From: Paramecium sonneborni
Taxonomy: Eukaryota > Ciliophora > Oligohymenophorea > Peniculida > Parameciidae
Direction: 5' to 3'
Length of the DNA stretch: 64,000 nt
NCBI GenBank assembly: GCA_905182985.1
Contig: CAJJDN010000170.1
Span: 162,881-226,880, forward strand
The position numbers were made by a program, and so were the translations under genes. Below, in pieces: positions 47,178 through 59,400 of this stretch. Below the pieces are notes generated by a model that was not told the origin of the DNA, ran no database searches, and worked only from the letters and a program-made list of their open reading frames with translations. The stretch's first letter is position 1, and every line of letters starts with the position of its first letter.

Positions 47178-47547
47178 CATATTAATAATAAATACATTAA
47201 TACTCTATTATTATATATTTGATCGTAAAAATATCATTTTTTACCTTGATAAACATATTGTAAATATTAAAATTTTACCTTTCATCATATTTTATTATTA
47301 ATTTATGAATAAATTTTAGTATAATTATTGATGTAACATTCAAATAACAAAAACAGATTCAATTCAACCAGAATATTTTGTTTGACTTAGTAAATGATAT
47401 ATTGTCTTTAAAATTAATTTATAAATCTAAATGTAATATCATGTAAAGAAATAAAAAATGTAAAATCAACTTAAATAATTGATAAATGAAATAGATTTAA
47501 TATAATATGATAATGATTATTATAATTCTAATAATTATATAATAAAA
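47178..47547. other. Intergenic region, no gene seen
   Basis: 370 bp, AT-rich, between two plus-strand genes. Confidence 0.6.
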
Positions 47548-47969
47548 ATGGCTTTATGGAAAATATTTCAAAAGGCAGGTTAAAAATCTACAATGCCTGC
47601 TCTGTTTAAAGAGACTTTATTTGAAAAACCAAATGAATTTTAATATAAAGTGAAAAATATAGCAATAAGTTATGAAACATCATCTTGGATGTTAAGAGAA
47701 GGTATAGTAGAATACAATCCAAATAAATGGGGATATGTTTTAAGTAAATCTCATAGAGACTTTAATGATTATTGGACAAGAAGTATATAAAAATAAGATT
47801 AATAGCAATGTTTACAAGATGTGGATTATTTTTGACAGCATGTTGGTTATTTAGCTGCTTATATACAAAACCAAGATTTGATTGGTAAGATTATCATGAT
47901 CCAAAATTTGAATAGAAGACTTACGGTGATTTAGAGGAAGGAGGTGATGAAGGAGGAGATGATGATTGA
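47548..47969 (+). CDS. Small membrane protein with acidic tail, unknown (132 aa)
   Basis: One 23-nt intron (starting near 47785). The protein begins MALWKIFQKAGQKSTMPALF, has a Trp/Tyr-rich middle (GIVEYNPNKWGYVLSKSHRD), one hydrophobic helix CGLFLTACWLFSCLY and ends with an acidic Gly/Asp run (GDLEEGGDEGGDDD). A small basic N-terminus plus a single helix suggests a ciliate-specific mitochondrial inner-membrane subunit, but I do not recognise it. Confidence 0.6.
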
Positions 47970-48046
47970 AATATAAATGAGAAATATAAATAAAGAATAA
48001 ATATTAGATAAAGATCCTAGATATAATTATATTAATTTAAATTATA

Positions 48047-49990
48047 ATGAATCCTCCTGTTAGTGGAAAGATTATAAATTGTCCAGGTAAGAGAGTAGCT
48101 GATTATCTATTTATAAAAGAGATAGGAAAAGGAGCATTCGGATAAGTATTAATTGTCATTTAAATAAGGTATTTTAAGCAAAAAATACTGTAACAAATGA
48201 AGTGGTTGCAATTAAATGTATAGCAAGATCTAAATTATCTGATCATGGAGGAATTGTAGGTTAATTAATTAAAAGTGAAGTTGAAGTATTAAAATAGATC
48301 AATAATTAACATGTTGTTAAATTAGTCTCATATTTAGAATCTGCAAATTAATGCTATATTGTTTTAGAATATTGCAATTGTAATCATAATAATATTTATT
48401 TATATTAGCTGGTGATTTTGAATAATTGTGGCAAAATAGAAATAAAAAAATACCAGAGAATGAAGCTATTGATTATATGAAATAAGTTTTGGCTGGTATG
48501 TAAGCATTACATGAAAAGAATATTTTGCATAGAGATCTTAAACTAGCTAATATTTTAATACATAATTCTACTCTTAAAATAGCAGATTTAGGATTTTCTA
48601 AATAATTAAGTGATCCAAATTAATAAGAAAAACTAAGTCTAGGGTCTCTTGGTAATATGGCTCCTGAAATTGTAGAATAATAACCATATGGAATGGCAGC
48701 AGATATGTTTTCTATTGGCAGTATGTTTTATTAACTTATTTTTGGATAATTACCATTTAGTAATTAAAATCAATTAAAATTTTTAGAAGATATTAAAAAT
48801 AGTAAATTTTATTATTTATTTAAGATAAACCTAATTTTAGAAGAAATGATATCATGATTTCATCTGAATTAGAATCTCTTCTAGAAAGGATGCTAATTAA
48901 AGACCCTATAAGAAGATTAAAATGGAGTGAATTGTATTCCCATCCATTAATGCAACATAAAGATTTAAGTAGATTTATAATCTTCCTTAGGATATACTCA
49001 ATTATCATTGAATGCTATTCAGGCTGACTTAATTAATACTAAAGAAATAGGACAATTTTACAAAGAAAAAGATTAAAATAAAATGGTTGAAAATTCTTAA
49101 GATCTTCTTCAATCTAGATTGAATATTAATAAATAATAAGAATTTTAAATTGATAAACCCATTTATTAATAATTAATTGAAGATGAAGGAACTCCAGGAG
49201 AAGATGAAGATAATATTAAAAAACTTGATTAATTACGATAAAATATGGAATAACAAATTCTAGAAGATAAATAGGTCGAAGAATATATTAATAAATATTT
49301 GAGTTTAAGAGATGAAATAGTATTTGTATCCAGAACTTTAAATTAAGTATTTGAAAACCTTGCATAAGATGAATGTTGTTTACTTTGTTTAATGTTGGCT
49401 AAAAGAATTTATATTTTAAATGAAAAATTGACTTAAATTCTATTATCTTAAGATAATATCTTTTAAATTAATGAAAGAATATTAAAAAAAATATATGAAC
49501 ATCAACACTTTTAGAAGTTTGTGTCATAAATTGTAGAAGAATCATTATATGCAAAAGATTATGTCACTTTCTTTGCTGAATCATTATAGTATAATCATAT
49601 TTATTAGTAGAAATTAACCTAAACTAATTTAAAACAAAAAAGATTGGCATTCAGAATTTTAAAAAGAAATTTCAATGTAATTTGATTCAATTTTTAAAGA
49701 AGTTCTGAATGACTTTTCATTTAAATTAATGGAATTAGTTCATAAAACTAATATAAATTTGGAATATGGAGATGAATAAAAAAGAAACTTACATAGAGAT
49801 TATTTCTAATTGCTAATTCATCTAATTGATTGCATTAATTTTGATAAATTATTTAATCATGGAGTAATGCTCTTTATCTTATATAAATTAGAATGTCAAT
49901 ATTTACTAATAATTTGATGGACTAGCCAATAAATCTTTAGAAGAATTAAAAGAAACAGCAACATAGAAATTCAATGAAATGTTTGAATGA
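48047..49990 (+). CDS. ULK/ATG1-like protein kinase with DLG motif
   Basis: Predicted 598 residues; six introns (23, 29, 23, 22, 22 and 28 nt). Kinase domain about 15-290: IGKGAFGQVFQAKN, VVAIKCIARSKL, CYIVLEYCNSGDFEQLW, LHRDLKLANILI (near 145), KIADLGFSKQL and LGSLGNMAPEIV. The order and the GDL/E-LW hinge suit the ULK/ATG1 group. DFG is DLG here, which is tolerated in some active kinases. The C-terminal 300 residues are helical (KIYEHQHFQKFVSQIVEESL) and could correspond to ULK early-autophagy-targeting helices, but similarity is weak. An apparent frameshift near 49640 disappears if the 22-nt intron starting at 49590 is spliced. Confidence 0.8.
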
Positions 49991-50040
49991 AACCTAAAGT
50001 TTTATTATTATATTTTAATATAAATTAATTTCAGTTTCAA

Positions 50041-50364
50041 ATGGCAGATGAAAACTTGGAATAGATAATTGATATGCCAGAATAATCAGATATGATCAAT
50101 GATGCAAGAACACAAGTATATAATAAATCTACTTTTCAAGGCTAGATATGCAGTCGAACATTTTAAAGTCGAATCCTAAATTTCCAATTATATAAAGAAG
50201 TTTTTCGATGAGAAATATGGTCCAAATTGGCATTGTGTTGTTGGTAAGCATACTAATTAAATTACAAAGGAAAACATTTCAATTCCTACACATCATATGA
50301 AAGCAAACGTTATATGTTTTTTTACGAGGGCTAAATGGCTATATTACTATATAAGATGGGTTGA
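50041..50364 (+). CDS. Dynein light chain LC8 (DYNLL type)
   Basis: Predicted 90 residues, the normal LC8 length; introns of 25 and 26 nt. The sequence follows LC8 closely: VIDMPEQSDMINDA-type first helix (IIDMPEQSDMINDARTQ), [60 protein letters not shown] and LLYKMG at the end. LC8 dimers bind short TQT-like motifs in dynein intermediate chain and many ciliary proteins. It lies 50 bp after the ULK-like kinase on the same strand. Confidence 0.95.
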
Positions 50365-51125
50365 TCAATAAAACATTTTATTAAATATCAAATCCTATTC
50401 TGATTATTCTTTTCTAAAGCCTTCATTAATAATATTCGTCTAGGAATTTTAACAATATTATCAATTTTAAAACCTTATTCCAAATATAAAATAATGAATA
50501 AATTCCTTTTTTTTATTAAGGAATATATATTTTTCATATTTAATTTGATTATAAAAAATTTATTGGTTTTAAAAATAAAACAATATAAGGAAGATTCAAA
50601 ATCCTAAATGAAAATTAAATAATAAATCCTAACACCAAAACAATATTTAAAAATTTATTTAATGGAATAGAGAATTGAAAAAGTGCAGATGCTATTCATT
50701 TTCTAGATAAGTTGGGAAAATATCTCATAAACTATTATTATATATATTAATAATAATTATATATTATTATTCTTAATATATTAATAATGATATTTAATTT
50801 TTTTTCTTGAAAGAGCAACTTGAAATTGTCTAAACAGAAACAAGTTAAAATTTATTTTCAAATCCTTTTCAGCACGAATTAATCAAAATCTAAATTAATC
50901 ATTAAAATAACAATTATGGTTAACATGCTAAATTATGCAATATAATGAAGACGCATAAAACAATTTCTTAATTGTCCAAGAAATTTTATTTTGGCAAAAA
51001 GAAATAACTCTATTGAACATAATGATTTATATTATAAACAAATAGGTTAGAGAGAGTGGATATTTAAATAATAAAAAATTGAAATATAACATAATTTAAG
51101 ATTGTAAAATAAAATAAGACAAATT
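50365..51125. other. AT-rich intergenic region, no gene seen
   Basis: About 760 bp between the convergent LC8 and lectin-like genes. Confidence 0.6.
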
Positions 51126-52474
51126 TCAATGACTCTAAACTTATATTGCTAAGATTGATTAGGTTTGCTCTAACTAATTTTAAAGAGTTTAGATTATAGT
51201 GATAGCATCATTAGAAAATGATATAGTAAATTCTCCAACAGCAGTCATCTAAGAGTGTAATAAAGGGAAAATTGATATAACATTGGCACTGTTTAAACAA
51301 TAATAGTATTATTTCTTTAAGTTGCATGAATTACACATAAAAAATTATGTATATAGTTTTTTCTTTTGTGTATCACATTTATATTATATGACAACATGAA
51401 GTTCAGATACTTATGAAACATAAAGTTTTTCAGTTGTAGGAGAAGAATAAAATTTATTAAGTTCAGTGATGACTAATTAAAATGCAGGTGTTGGTTAATT
51501 TGAATAATACTCTGTTTGACTTATTCTTGCAGTTTTAATTATCCATGGCAAATAGACTTTTGTAATAGTTCTGTGAAAATAGGCATTGGTAAATCTCAAT
51601 GTTTAAACATTATTTCCACCACCAGGCCCTAAAATAATAGATAAATTTTATACATTTGCCATAAGTATAGTAATTTGAATATGGTATTCTCTTAACTCTA
51701 AGATTTATAGTTTAACCCCATTTTAATCCTTGCAAACCAACAGTCCAATCTTTATCATTTGGGAATATAAATGTAGGACTAGTGTATAAGTCTCCATTAA
51801 ATACTATTTAATTATCTACATCAAAGGCATCATGAATTGCAAGAAATATTTAGTAACCTAGTTTGATTAAGTTTAAGTTATTTGACTTGATTTCAATGAC
51901 GACATCTTAAAAATTGATGCTTTTTATCTAAAATTAGATTAAATGATACAGATATTTCAAAATCGATTGGTCCTTTATAACATAAAGATGTCACATGAAT
52001 TAATCCTTTTGAAAAGTTAGGATTAAAATGTGGATGAGTGATTTAAGTAGAAAAAGTTGCACTAGATTGTTATATATCATAATTCACTACATTGATGACT
52101 TAAATTCTTCTGTCATCATAAGCATACCAATTAAAAGGAGTATCCCAAACTCTATAAGAATATAAACATCTAAGTTAAACTTTAAACTCTAAAATATTAG
52201 TTTTATCTTTACTGCTTGTAGTTATCTCAGTTACTTAGATGTCATATCCATTAGGTTAATAATAATCATAGTTATATTTATAGATGACTATCGAGACTTA
52301 TGGTGGTCTTTCAAATATTCCTGAAAATGTAAACTCTTTTAAATAATTCGTATTAGGATTTGCTTGAAATCCATCTTCCCAATTGTATTATGTAGCAAAT
52401 CCAGTATCGTATGTAATATAGCCAGATGAGAAAACAATCAGCAACATAATAAATGCAAAGCTATGATATTTCAT
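51126..52474 (-). CDS. Secreted protein with H-type-lectin-like modules
   Basis: Predicted 433 residues; introns of 22 nt and 25 nt. A signal peptide MKYHSFAFIMLLIVFSSGYI is evident. About residues 40-130 show the H-type lectin pattern (FTFSGIFERPPQVSIVIYKY, later TPFNWYAYDDRRIQVIN); a further beta-rich module covers about 135-250 (THPHFNPNFSKGLIHVTSLC, IEIKSNNLNLIKLGYQI, GLQGLKWGQTINLRV), and a third, Cys-containing part ends the protein. H-type lectin domains bind GalNAc and mediate adhesion or aggregation. The C-terminal 120 residues may contain an unrecognised intron. A small similar-looking fragment occurs at about 55090-55270. Confidence 0.65.
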
Positions 52475-54322
52475 AACAAATAATTAATTTTTTAATCAAT
52501 TATCTCAATCTAGAAAATTAAATATACAAATAACAACTTAGTTGCTGTCTATTAACAAATAATCTTGAAGAAAATCAATTCAAAGATTTATAGTATCCTT
52601 CATATTTTTGAGGTGATGTTAACATTTATAACAATAATTTAATAATTATTCGTTTTTCTATTCATTATATTTTTAAGGAAATATACACACATCCATATTT
52701 AATGCCACTAAAATAAATACTATATTTTAGAAAATGATGAAAAAATCTCCAAAATATTTGGCCGTCACTGCAAATAAATATTGATTTTGTTTTTTTAAAA
52801 AAGTAAAACAATTAAAAATTATTTAAATATTATCGAATTAATATGATAATTTTTAAATTTAAAGAAATTAGTTAGGAATTTTTTTACAAATAGAATCACT
52901 CTTTCACTATTTATAAAAATATAACAATAGTTCATTTATTTTTCACTCTATGTTATTCTAATTGATTATAAATATCTCTTCTTAATTATCAAGAAAATCA
53001 AATCATAAATTTTCTTTTTTCTTATTATTCAACTTTTATACAACTAATATCAGAAAGTAATGAAAAGTTAAATGAATAAATCAACACATCGATATCGCTT
53101 GAGAAAATGCATAACAACATCTTGTTCATTTTTGAGAGCAAATAGCTATGTTTTTAATTATCTGATAGTTGCTAAAAGATTATACATTTATAGGATCGTA
53201 ATTTTTATTATTTTATTAGTTGTAATGATCAAAAAATTTTAATAAAAAATTATACCAAAAACATATAAATACATTGAATTGAAAATTATTGATTAAAAGG
53301 TAAAATCTTATAATGTGATTATAGTTTTTTAATTGAAATTCATCCCATATGTTCTGATATTTTTTGGAAACGTTATAAATTGCTTAATATAATACAGATG
53401 GTCAATAGCCAAAAGGCATTAACTACAGTCCAATCATTAGTCTTTTGGCGACAATTTGAAAATAGGAAGCCAGGCTACATTCAACAATCTTGAAGGCTTA
53501 ATCAAAAAGAAGACCTAGAAGAGATAAATTTAGAATATCTAAATAAATGTTAAAAATTCTTTCGAGTATAATTAAAATATGTAAATAACATAAGAAAAAA
53601 ACAATAAATATTCTAAGAATCATTCGTTTTGTAATAAAATTATTATTAATTAGATAATTAATATTATCATTAAATATATTTCGAAGCAACATTTTTTCTC
53701 ATTTTTATTTTGTATACATCATTTCTAAAAATTTGAAATTAAGAAATATATAATGTTAAGGTGATTAAATACACCATCTTTGAAATAAAAAAGATATAAA
53801 ATTCTTCTACAACATTCTCTAATGGATTTTGATATTCTAGATTATTTCTTATTATTTAATATATGATCAAAACCAGTATTACAATAATAAATACTCATTG
53901 ACTTTTGAATTAAATATAATAAAGATTTTTATTTTTTAATATAGAATCTAATATATATAATTATCAATTGTTTATTTATGACAAAAATCACTATAAAAAT
54001 TGAAATCTAATGTTGATGGTTTATGTTTAAAAACGTAAATCTTTTATTAAATTTATAGAATTATTTATAATAAATTCTGAAGTTTAATCTATTTTAAAAT
54101 TCTCTATCTAAATTTTTTAGCAAAAATATCAAGAGAAGATGCAAAATTATACAGATAAGCATTATAATTAATCATCATATTTAATTTTATTATGTTTTGA
54201 AAAATTAATTTGTTATTATTTATTGATCCAATAAAAATAAAAATTTTTAAATAAAAATATTCAATATGTTTGTTGGAAATAATTCTTTTTATCAAATTAA
54301 GACTTTTAATGTTTTAATAATT
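52475..54322. other. Long AT-rich region without a confirmed gene
   Basis: About 1850 bp. A minus-strand frame at 53498-53692 is rich in Ile/Leu/Phe and could encode a small hydrophobic peptide, but nothing supports it. No tRNA, repeat array or telomere-like sequence seen. Confidence 0.5.
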
Positions 54323-54766
54323 TCATTTATTATCTAAATCAACTTGTTAATTATCTAAATCTACTTCTTTTTTATCTAAATCGACTTCTTTTTTATCTAA
54401 ATCTACTTCTTTTTTATCTGAATCGACTTCTTTATTATCTGGATCATCTTAAATGGCATTTTCAAATCCATTAAATGCAATTTGAAAACAAATACCTGTA
54501 ATAGCAAACCAATTTGAAACTGGAATATTATAATCAAGTGAGGCTTCTTTAAACTTATTATATTTTAAAATTTAAACTTGTGCTGTATCTGACCCTACTA
54601 TCATTCCAACAGTAATAATAACCCATGCTAAAAATGTTATTTTTAATGATCCATATTTTAATTAACCTTAATCTATTGCAATATCGATTAAACTATATAA
54701 CAAAAGTAAAATAAGAGCACTTGCCCCTATTATATTTAATATCACCCAAATTTAATAGTGGTCCAT
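54323..54766 (-). CDS. Small multi-pass membrane protein with heptapeptide repeat tail
   Basis: 147 residues from MDHYQIWVILNIIGASALIL at 54766. Three membrane helices are visible (ILNIIGASALILLLLYSLI, ITFLAWVIITVGMIVG, WFAITGICFQIAFNG). The tail is an acidic/basic tandem repeat of DKKEVDL, about five units. The frame stays open without TGA for ~40 codons upstream of this Met, so an extra 5' exon is likely and the true N-terminus is uncertain. No family recognised. Confidence 0.6.
54328..54441 (-). repeat. 21-bp tandem repeat encoding D-K-K-E-V-D-L
   Basis: About five slightly varied 21-bp units (plus strand ttatctaaatctacttcttt) at the 3' end of the membrane protein gene. Confidence 0.85.
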
Positions 54767-56481
54767 TTTTGATAGATCTTCTATATTAAAAGTACTTGCT
54801 TGAAAACAGTATAATACTAAAATTATATTTTACTATCCTATTGGTAACCTAGCATATAAATTTTCAATTACATTTGTTCTTCTTAGAATATTTTTAATAT
54901 AAAATAAATAATATCATAATCTTTATTAATAACTTTATTTAAACCTCAAAAATAAAAATTTTATGTGTTGTATAAATTTTCTATTTAATTCATTTTTATT
55001 TTATATATATCAACACACATTTTTATTCATTTATAAATTTTCATCATCTAATATATAATATATTCATAAACAATTTCTACATAAAGTTTAATTTAACAAT
55101 TATAATCAGGTAGCTTCAAATTTTAATGAAAGTATAATTTAGCTTTTAACAGAAATATTGAAATTCAAAATATTTGGCTCTTTATAAAGTCCACTACCAA
55201 TATACCAAACTTCAGCATAAGTAATATGCTTAAATTTCATTGGTAATAATAAACTATTACAAAATAATTTGATAATTTAAAAGAATTTGGAGGTCATCAA
55301 CTTAGAAAAAGTTAATCTTTTAATCAATTAAGTTTTTTACCTATACCAAATATTAACTAAATTTATTTCATTAATTGTAAAAGTATAATATCTCCAATAT
55401 TTCTAAAAGTTATTTCATGGAATTATTTAAAGAGTAGTTAGTTACTTATAAAATTATTATCTAGAATTTAATTAAATAAAATTTAACTATTTTATTTGTT
55501 TAGTATAATTATATCCAATTAGTTAATATAAATTAATATTCTTAAATTTCTTGTATTGATATATTTTAGATGATTTTTTGTTTTTTTTACTTCTTTTTAT
55601 TTTCAAGGATAAAATTGTATACTAACCTTATCTATCAATTTAATAATATTCAATAATAATATTTCTTATGATATGGAACTCAAACGCATTTATTTAGTTA
55701 ACTTTATTTTAAGAAATTATTAATTACTGAGTATTTATCCGAATAAATAGAAATTTATAAGCATTCTTTGTTATCTTCCTTGATTCTTTAAATATTTCTT
55801 TTTATATCAGAAGATGTCTAAAGCCTTATTTAATAATAAAATATTATTAATGTATTTTTATATTCCTCATCATTGGAAGGCTTTAAGTATCATATTTTTA
55901 GAGAAAAGTATTTTTTTAATGTTTTTACAAACCTTATCGTTTAAATTATTCAAAATAAAATAAATTCTTCAAAAATTTCCATAAACTATGATGACTATAA
56001 AAATGTTATCCAAAATCATTTATGACAGATATTAAATTTAAATAAAAATTTAAGATTTGATTTATATCAATATATGGTAAGTTTTTTTTTTATTTATGAA
56101 TTTTACTTGTCAAACCAATTTTACTTTTTTAATTTCTTGTAATGAAAATTAAAATTTATTTTTCAAATACTTCATAGATGTAATTAGGATGATGTTAAAA
56201 TGTTTAACTTGCTATTTTTATTATTTATTTATTTTTTTTGAGTTCTCATTGGATTGTGATAGATTAATTAGGGATTATATAAATAATTGATAATGTGATG
56301 ATGGAAGAGTAAGAAAATTAGAAGAGCACATTTAAAAATCTAATTGAGAATGTAATTTTTTAATTCCTTATTACTATTATTTTTTTTATTTATTATTCAT
56401 ATAATAATATATATTAAAACATGATGTGATTTTTGTTTGTTATATACTTAGAATGAGTGATTTATAAAAGTTTTATGAAAA
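54767..56481. other. AT-rich region, one possible gene fragment
   Basis: About 1.7 kb with no complete gene. On the minus strand near 55090-55270 a short frame reads FKHITYAEVWYIGSGLYKEP and ends in TGA; it looks protein-like and beta-rich, perhaps a remnant of a lectin-type gene, but no start or linked exon was found. Confidence 0.4.
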
Positions 56482-59400
56482 ATGATGAAATAATTTATAT
56501 ATAAAAAAGACTCAACCAGTTATTTTTTTGTTGAATTAGCTGACTATTTAAGGATTTTTAGATGAGGATTATGAATAATAATAATAAATAGCAATAATTT
56601 TTTGGTAAATAAAGTCGTTAGAAATATAAACTGTTATAGGATGGAAAGATTACAAAGAAGATTTTAGGAAAGTATTTCCATCTGGCAATAATTTATGTCC
56701 TGAATTTCATGTACAGATGCCTGGTTTACATCCACATTAATGTGTTTGTAAGTATTTTTATTATTATTAGCTTATGATCCAATTTGTATAGGAGTAAATT
56801 AAGTAGAAACTAAAATTGATAATAATGTTTATCATTTATGTCATCCCAGGTTAAAAACAGCAAATATGATATATGATGATATCAGTGTAATTTGTGAACC
56901 GCTATACTAATTGAGAATTTAACTTTAACTTGATGGGAAAATGATTTATAAATGTGAAAAAATCACGGATTTATGCTTAATAAAATTAATATATCCTGTT
57001 AGTAATTATCGCGATGAAGAAGATTGTTTATTTTTGTAGGTTTCCCTATTATTGAAAGGATTGTGGTTATATCAGATCAGGATATGATTATGGTAGAAGT
57101 TACTAAAGTCCACTAAGTATAAATTATTTTGAATATATAGAATGTTATAGCGAATAATGTAAGTCTTGTGAAACTTAGGATAAATGTGGAATTTGTATAT
57201 ATGGTTATATCAGTCCAGAGTATATGATGTTACTAAACCTTAGTAGTGCTAAATTAGTAAGATAAAGGCTTATCATTATTTTTAGTATGCCCTGATCCAA
57301 CAAAATTATGTTCTTTAGATTAAACAGGAACTATAAAAATAAGTTCCTTTTGTATGGAGGGTTAATCAAAGGATTTGAATAACATTAGTATTTATTCTAT
57401 TATGGACTTTGATAGATTGTCAAAAGTGTGAAGAAAATTGTTTATCGTGTGGATTTTATAAATCTTCCGCTGGAAATTAATATTCTACTTGTGATTTTTG
57501 TTCAGTTGGCTAATAATTAGTGATTACTTAAAAACAAGTGTATAAGTTTTTAAGAGTGTGTAGCAAAATATGATTACGAACTCATAAATCAATTTGAATA
57601 TCTAGATAATTTATATAAATATGGGTCTTATAAGTAATTTTATATATGAAGCATTTAGTTGACTTGTAAACAATGTAATTTAGGATATTCTCCTTAAGAA
57701 TATGAAGATTTAGAAGAGTTTGTTTACCATTCCATTTAAGATAAGATTATTGCTTCTAAACAAGCTAAGATCAGAAGAAATGTATTCCTTGTATTCCATG
57801 GCATACATTACTATCTGATGGTACATGCTCATCTTACACCTTTAAATTGTAGTCCATTCTGTCTAACATGTTTTAATACTAATCCTTAATTTTGTACAAC
57901 TTATGATCTATCTAAACTTTTAATACTTGATGGTATTAATGGTATCTCATGTAAACCAGACTCTAATAGAATTTTAGTGAATAAAGAATGAATTTGTTAA
58001 CCTGAATCATATGATCCTGAGAATGAAGATTAAATTTATCTTCATATATTTATTGAATCTTATTTTAAGTTTGTGATAAATCTGAAAGTATATCTTTCAA
58101 GATTCAAATTGATAATCATTGTCCATGTAAGATTGGATATGCTGATTATTTAATTTAAGACTTAAATGTGGAAGTATTTTGTAAATTTATTAATTCAGTC
58201 TGTCATTCAAGATGTCGAACTTGTTTCTAACCTGCAGATGAAACTATGAACTAATATTGTCTAACTTGTATTCCTGGAGAAAATCGTATTGTATCAGATG
58301 ATTTCAAATGTTAATGCATAGAAAATTATGGTGATAATAATGGTACTACCAATATTTGTTTCACTAAATTATATTAGTTATCATAGCTTGTGATTATACT
58401 TGTGGAAGATGTTAAAATTCTCAACCAACTGGTTGTGTAGCTTGTTTAGAAATCTCAAATAGATATTTGACAATTTTAGGTTAATGTTTGTGTAATACAT
58501 CATATTATGATGATTTAACAAATAATATTGAATGTTCAAGTAATTATAAAATTATTTTATAATTTAATAGAATGTTATTACACTTGTTAAGAATGTGCCA
58601 ATAGTTCTGAAAAAGATGCTTGTATACAATGTCCATAAACTAGAATACCTAGTAATCCATCAGCTGGTAATTTTGAGTGTATTTGTCAATTTTCTAATTA
58701 TTTTGATGACGGATTTTCTCTAACATGTTAACTATTTGATTTCACTTGTTAAACTTGTAATGGACCACTTTCATCTAATTGTTTAACATGTGATAAATAA
58801 TATAGATAGCTTGATTTTTCAACATGTATCTGCCCAGATCAATTTTATGATATTGGAGAATTATAATGCCAAAGTATATTCATTAAAAAATATCAATATC
58901 AATAGGTTGTCATTATTCTTGTCAAAAATGTTTCGATAATACAGATAATGGTTGTATAGGTTTGTTCTTTGGTACTTAATTTTAGAGTGTTAAAGGGTAA
59001 CTTTTGCTAATGTATTGATGGATATTATGAAGAATCTGGTTTAGCAGAGTGCAAAAGTAATTATATAAATTATTAATTAATAGAATGCTCATATAAATGC
59101 TAAACATGTGAAACTATGGAAGATAAATGTTTAACATGCCCAATAAATAGTTGTTTATGTTCTGTGGAGAATTATATGATAAAGAAAATGAAATAACCTG
59201 TTAAAGTATTTAGTTTATTGATAAAAGAATGCCACTTTAAATACAAAACTTGTATGGCTTATGGGAAAGATTAAGGTGCTTCTTGGGATTCAATTGCAAA
59301 TAGAGAACTAAAACTGGATTAATGCAAATGTAAACTCATTACTTTGAAATGGAAGTTTAGGAATGCGCAGGTAAATTATTAGATTTAAGTACAGTTTGTA

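Noticed and set aside
49580..49645. Homopolymer frameshift in the ULK-like gene
   Set aside because: A 22-nt GT...AG intron starting at 49590 restores the frame, and the spliced length is divisible by three.
57480..57580. Frameshift near an A run in the cysteine-rich gene
   Set aside because: A 19-nt GT...AG intron (GTGATTAC...CAAG) would also explain it, so it was not listed as a disablement.
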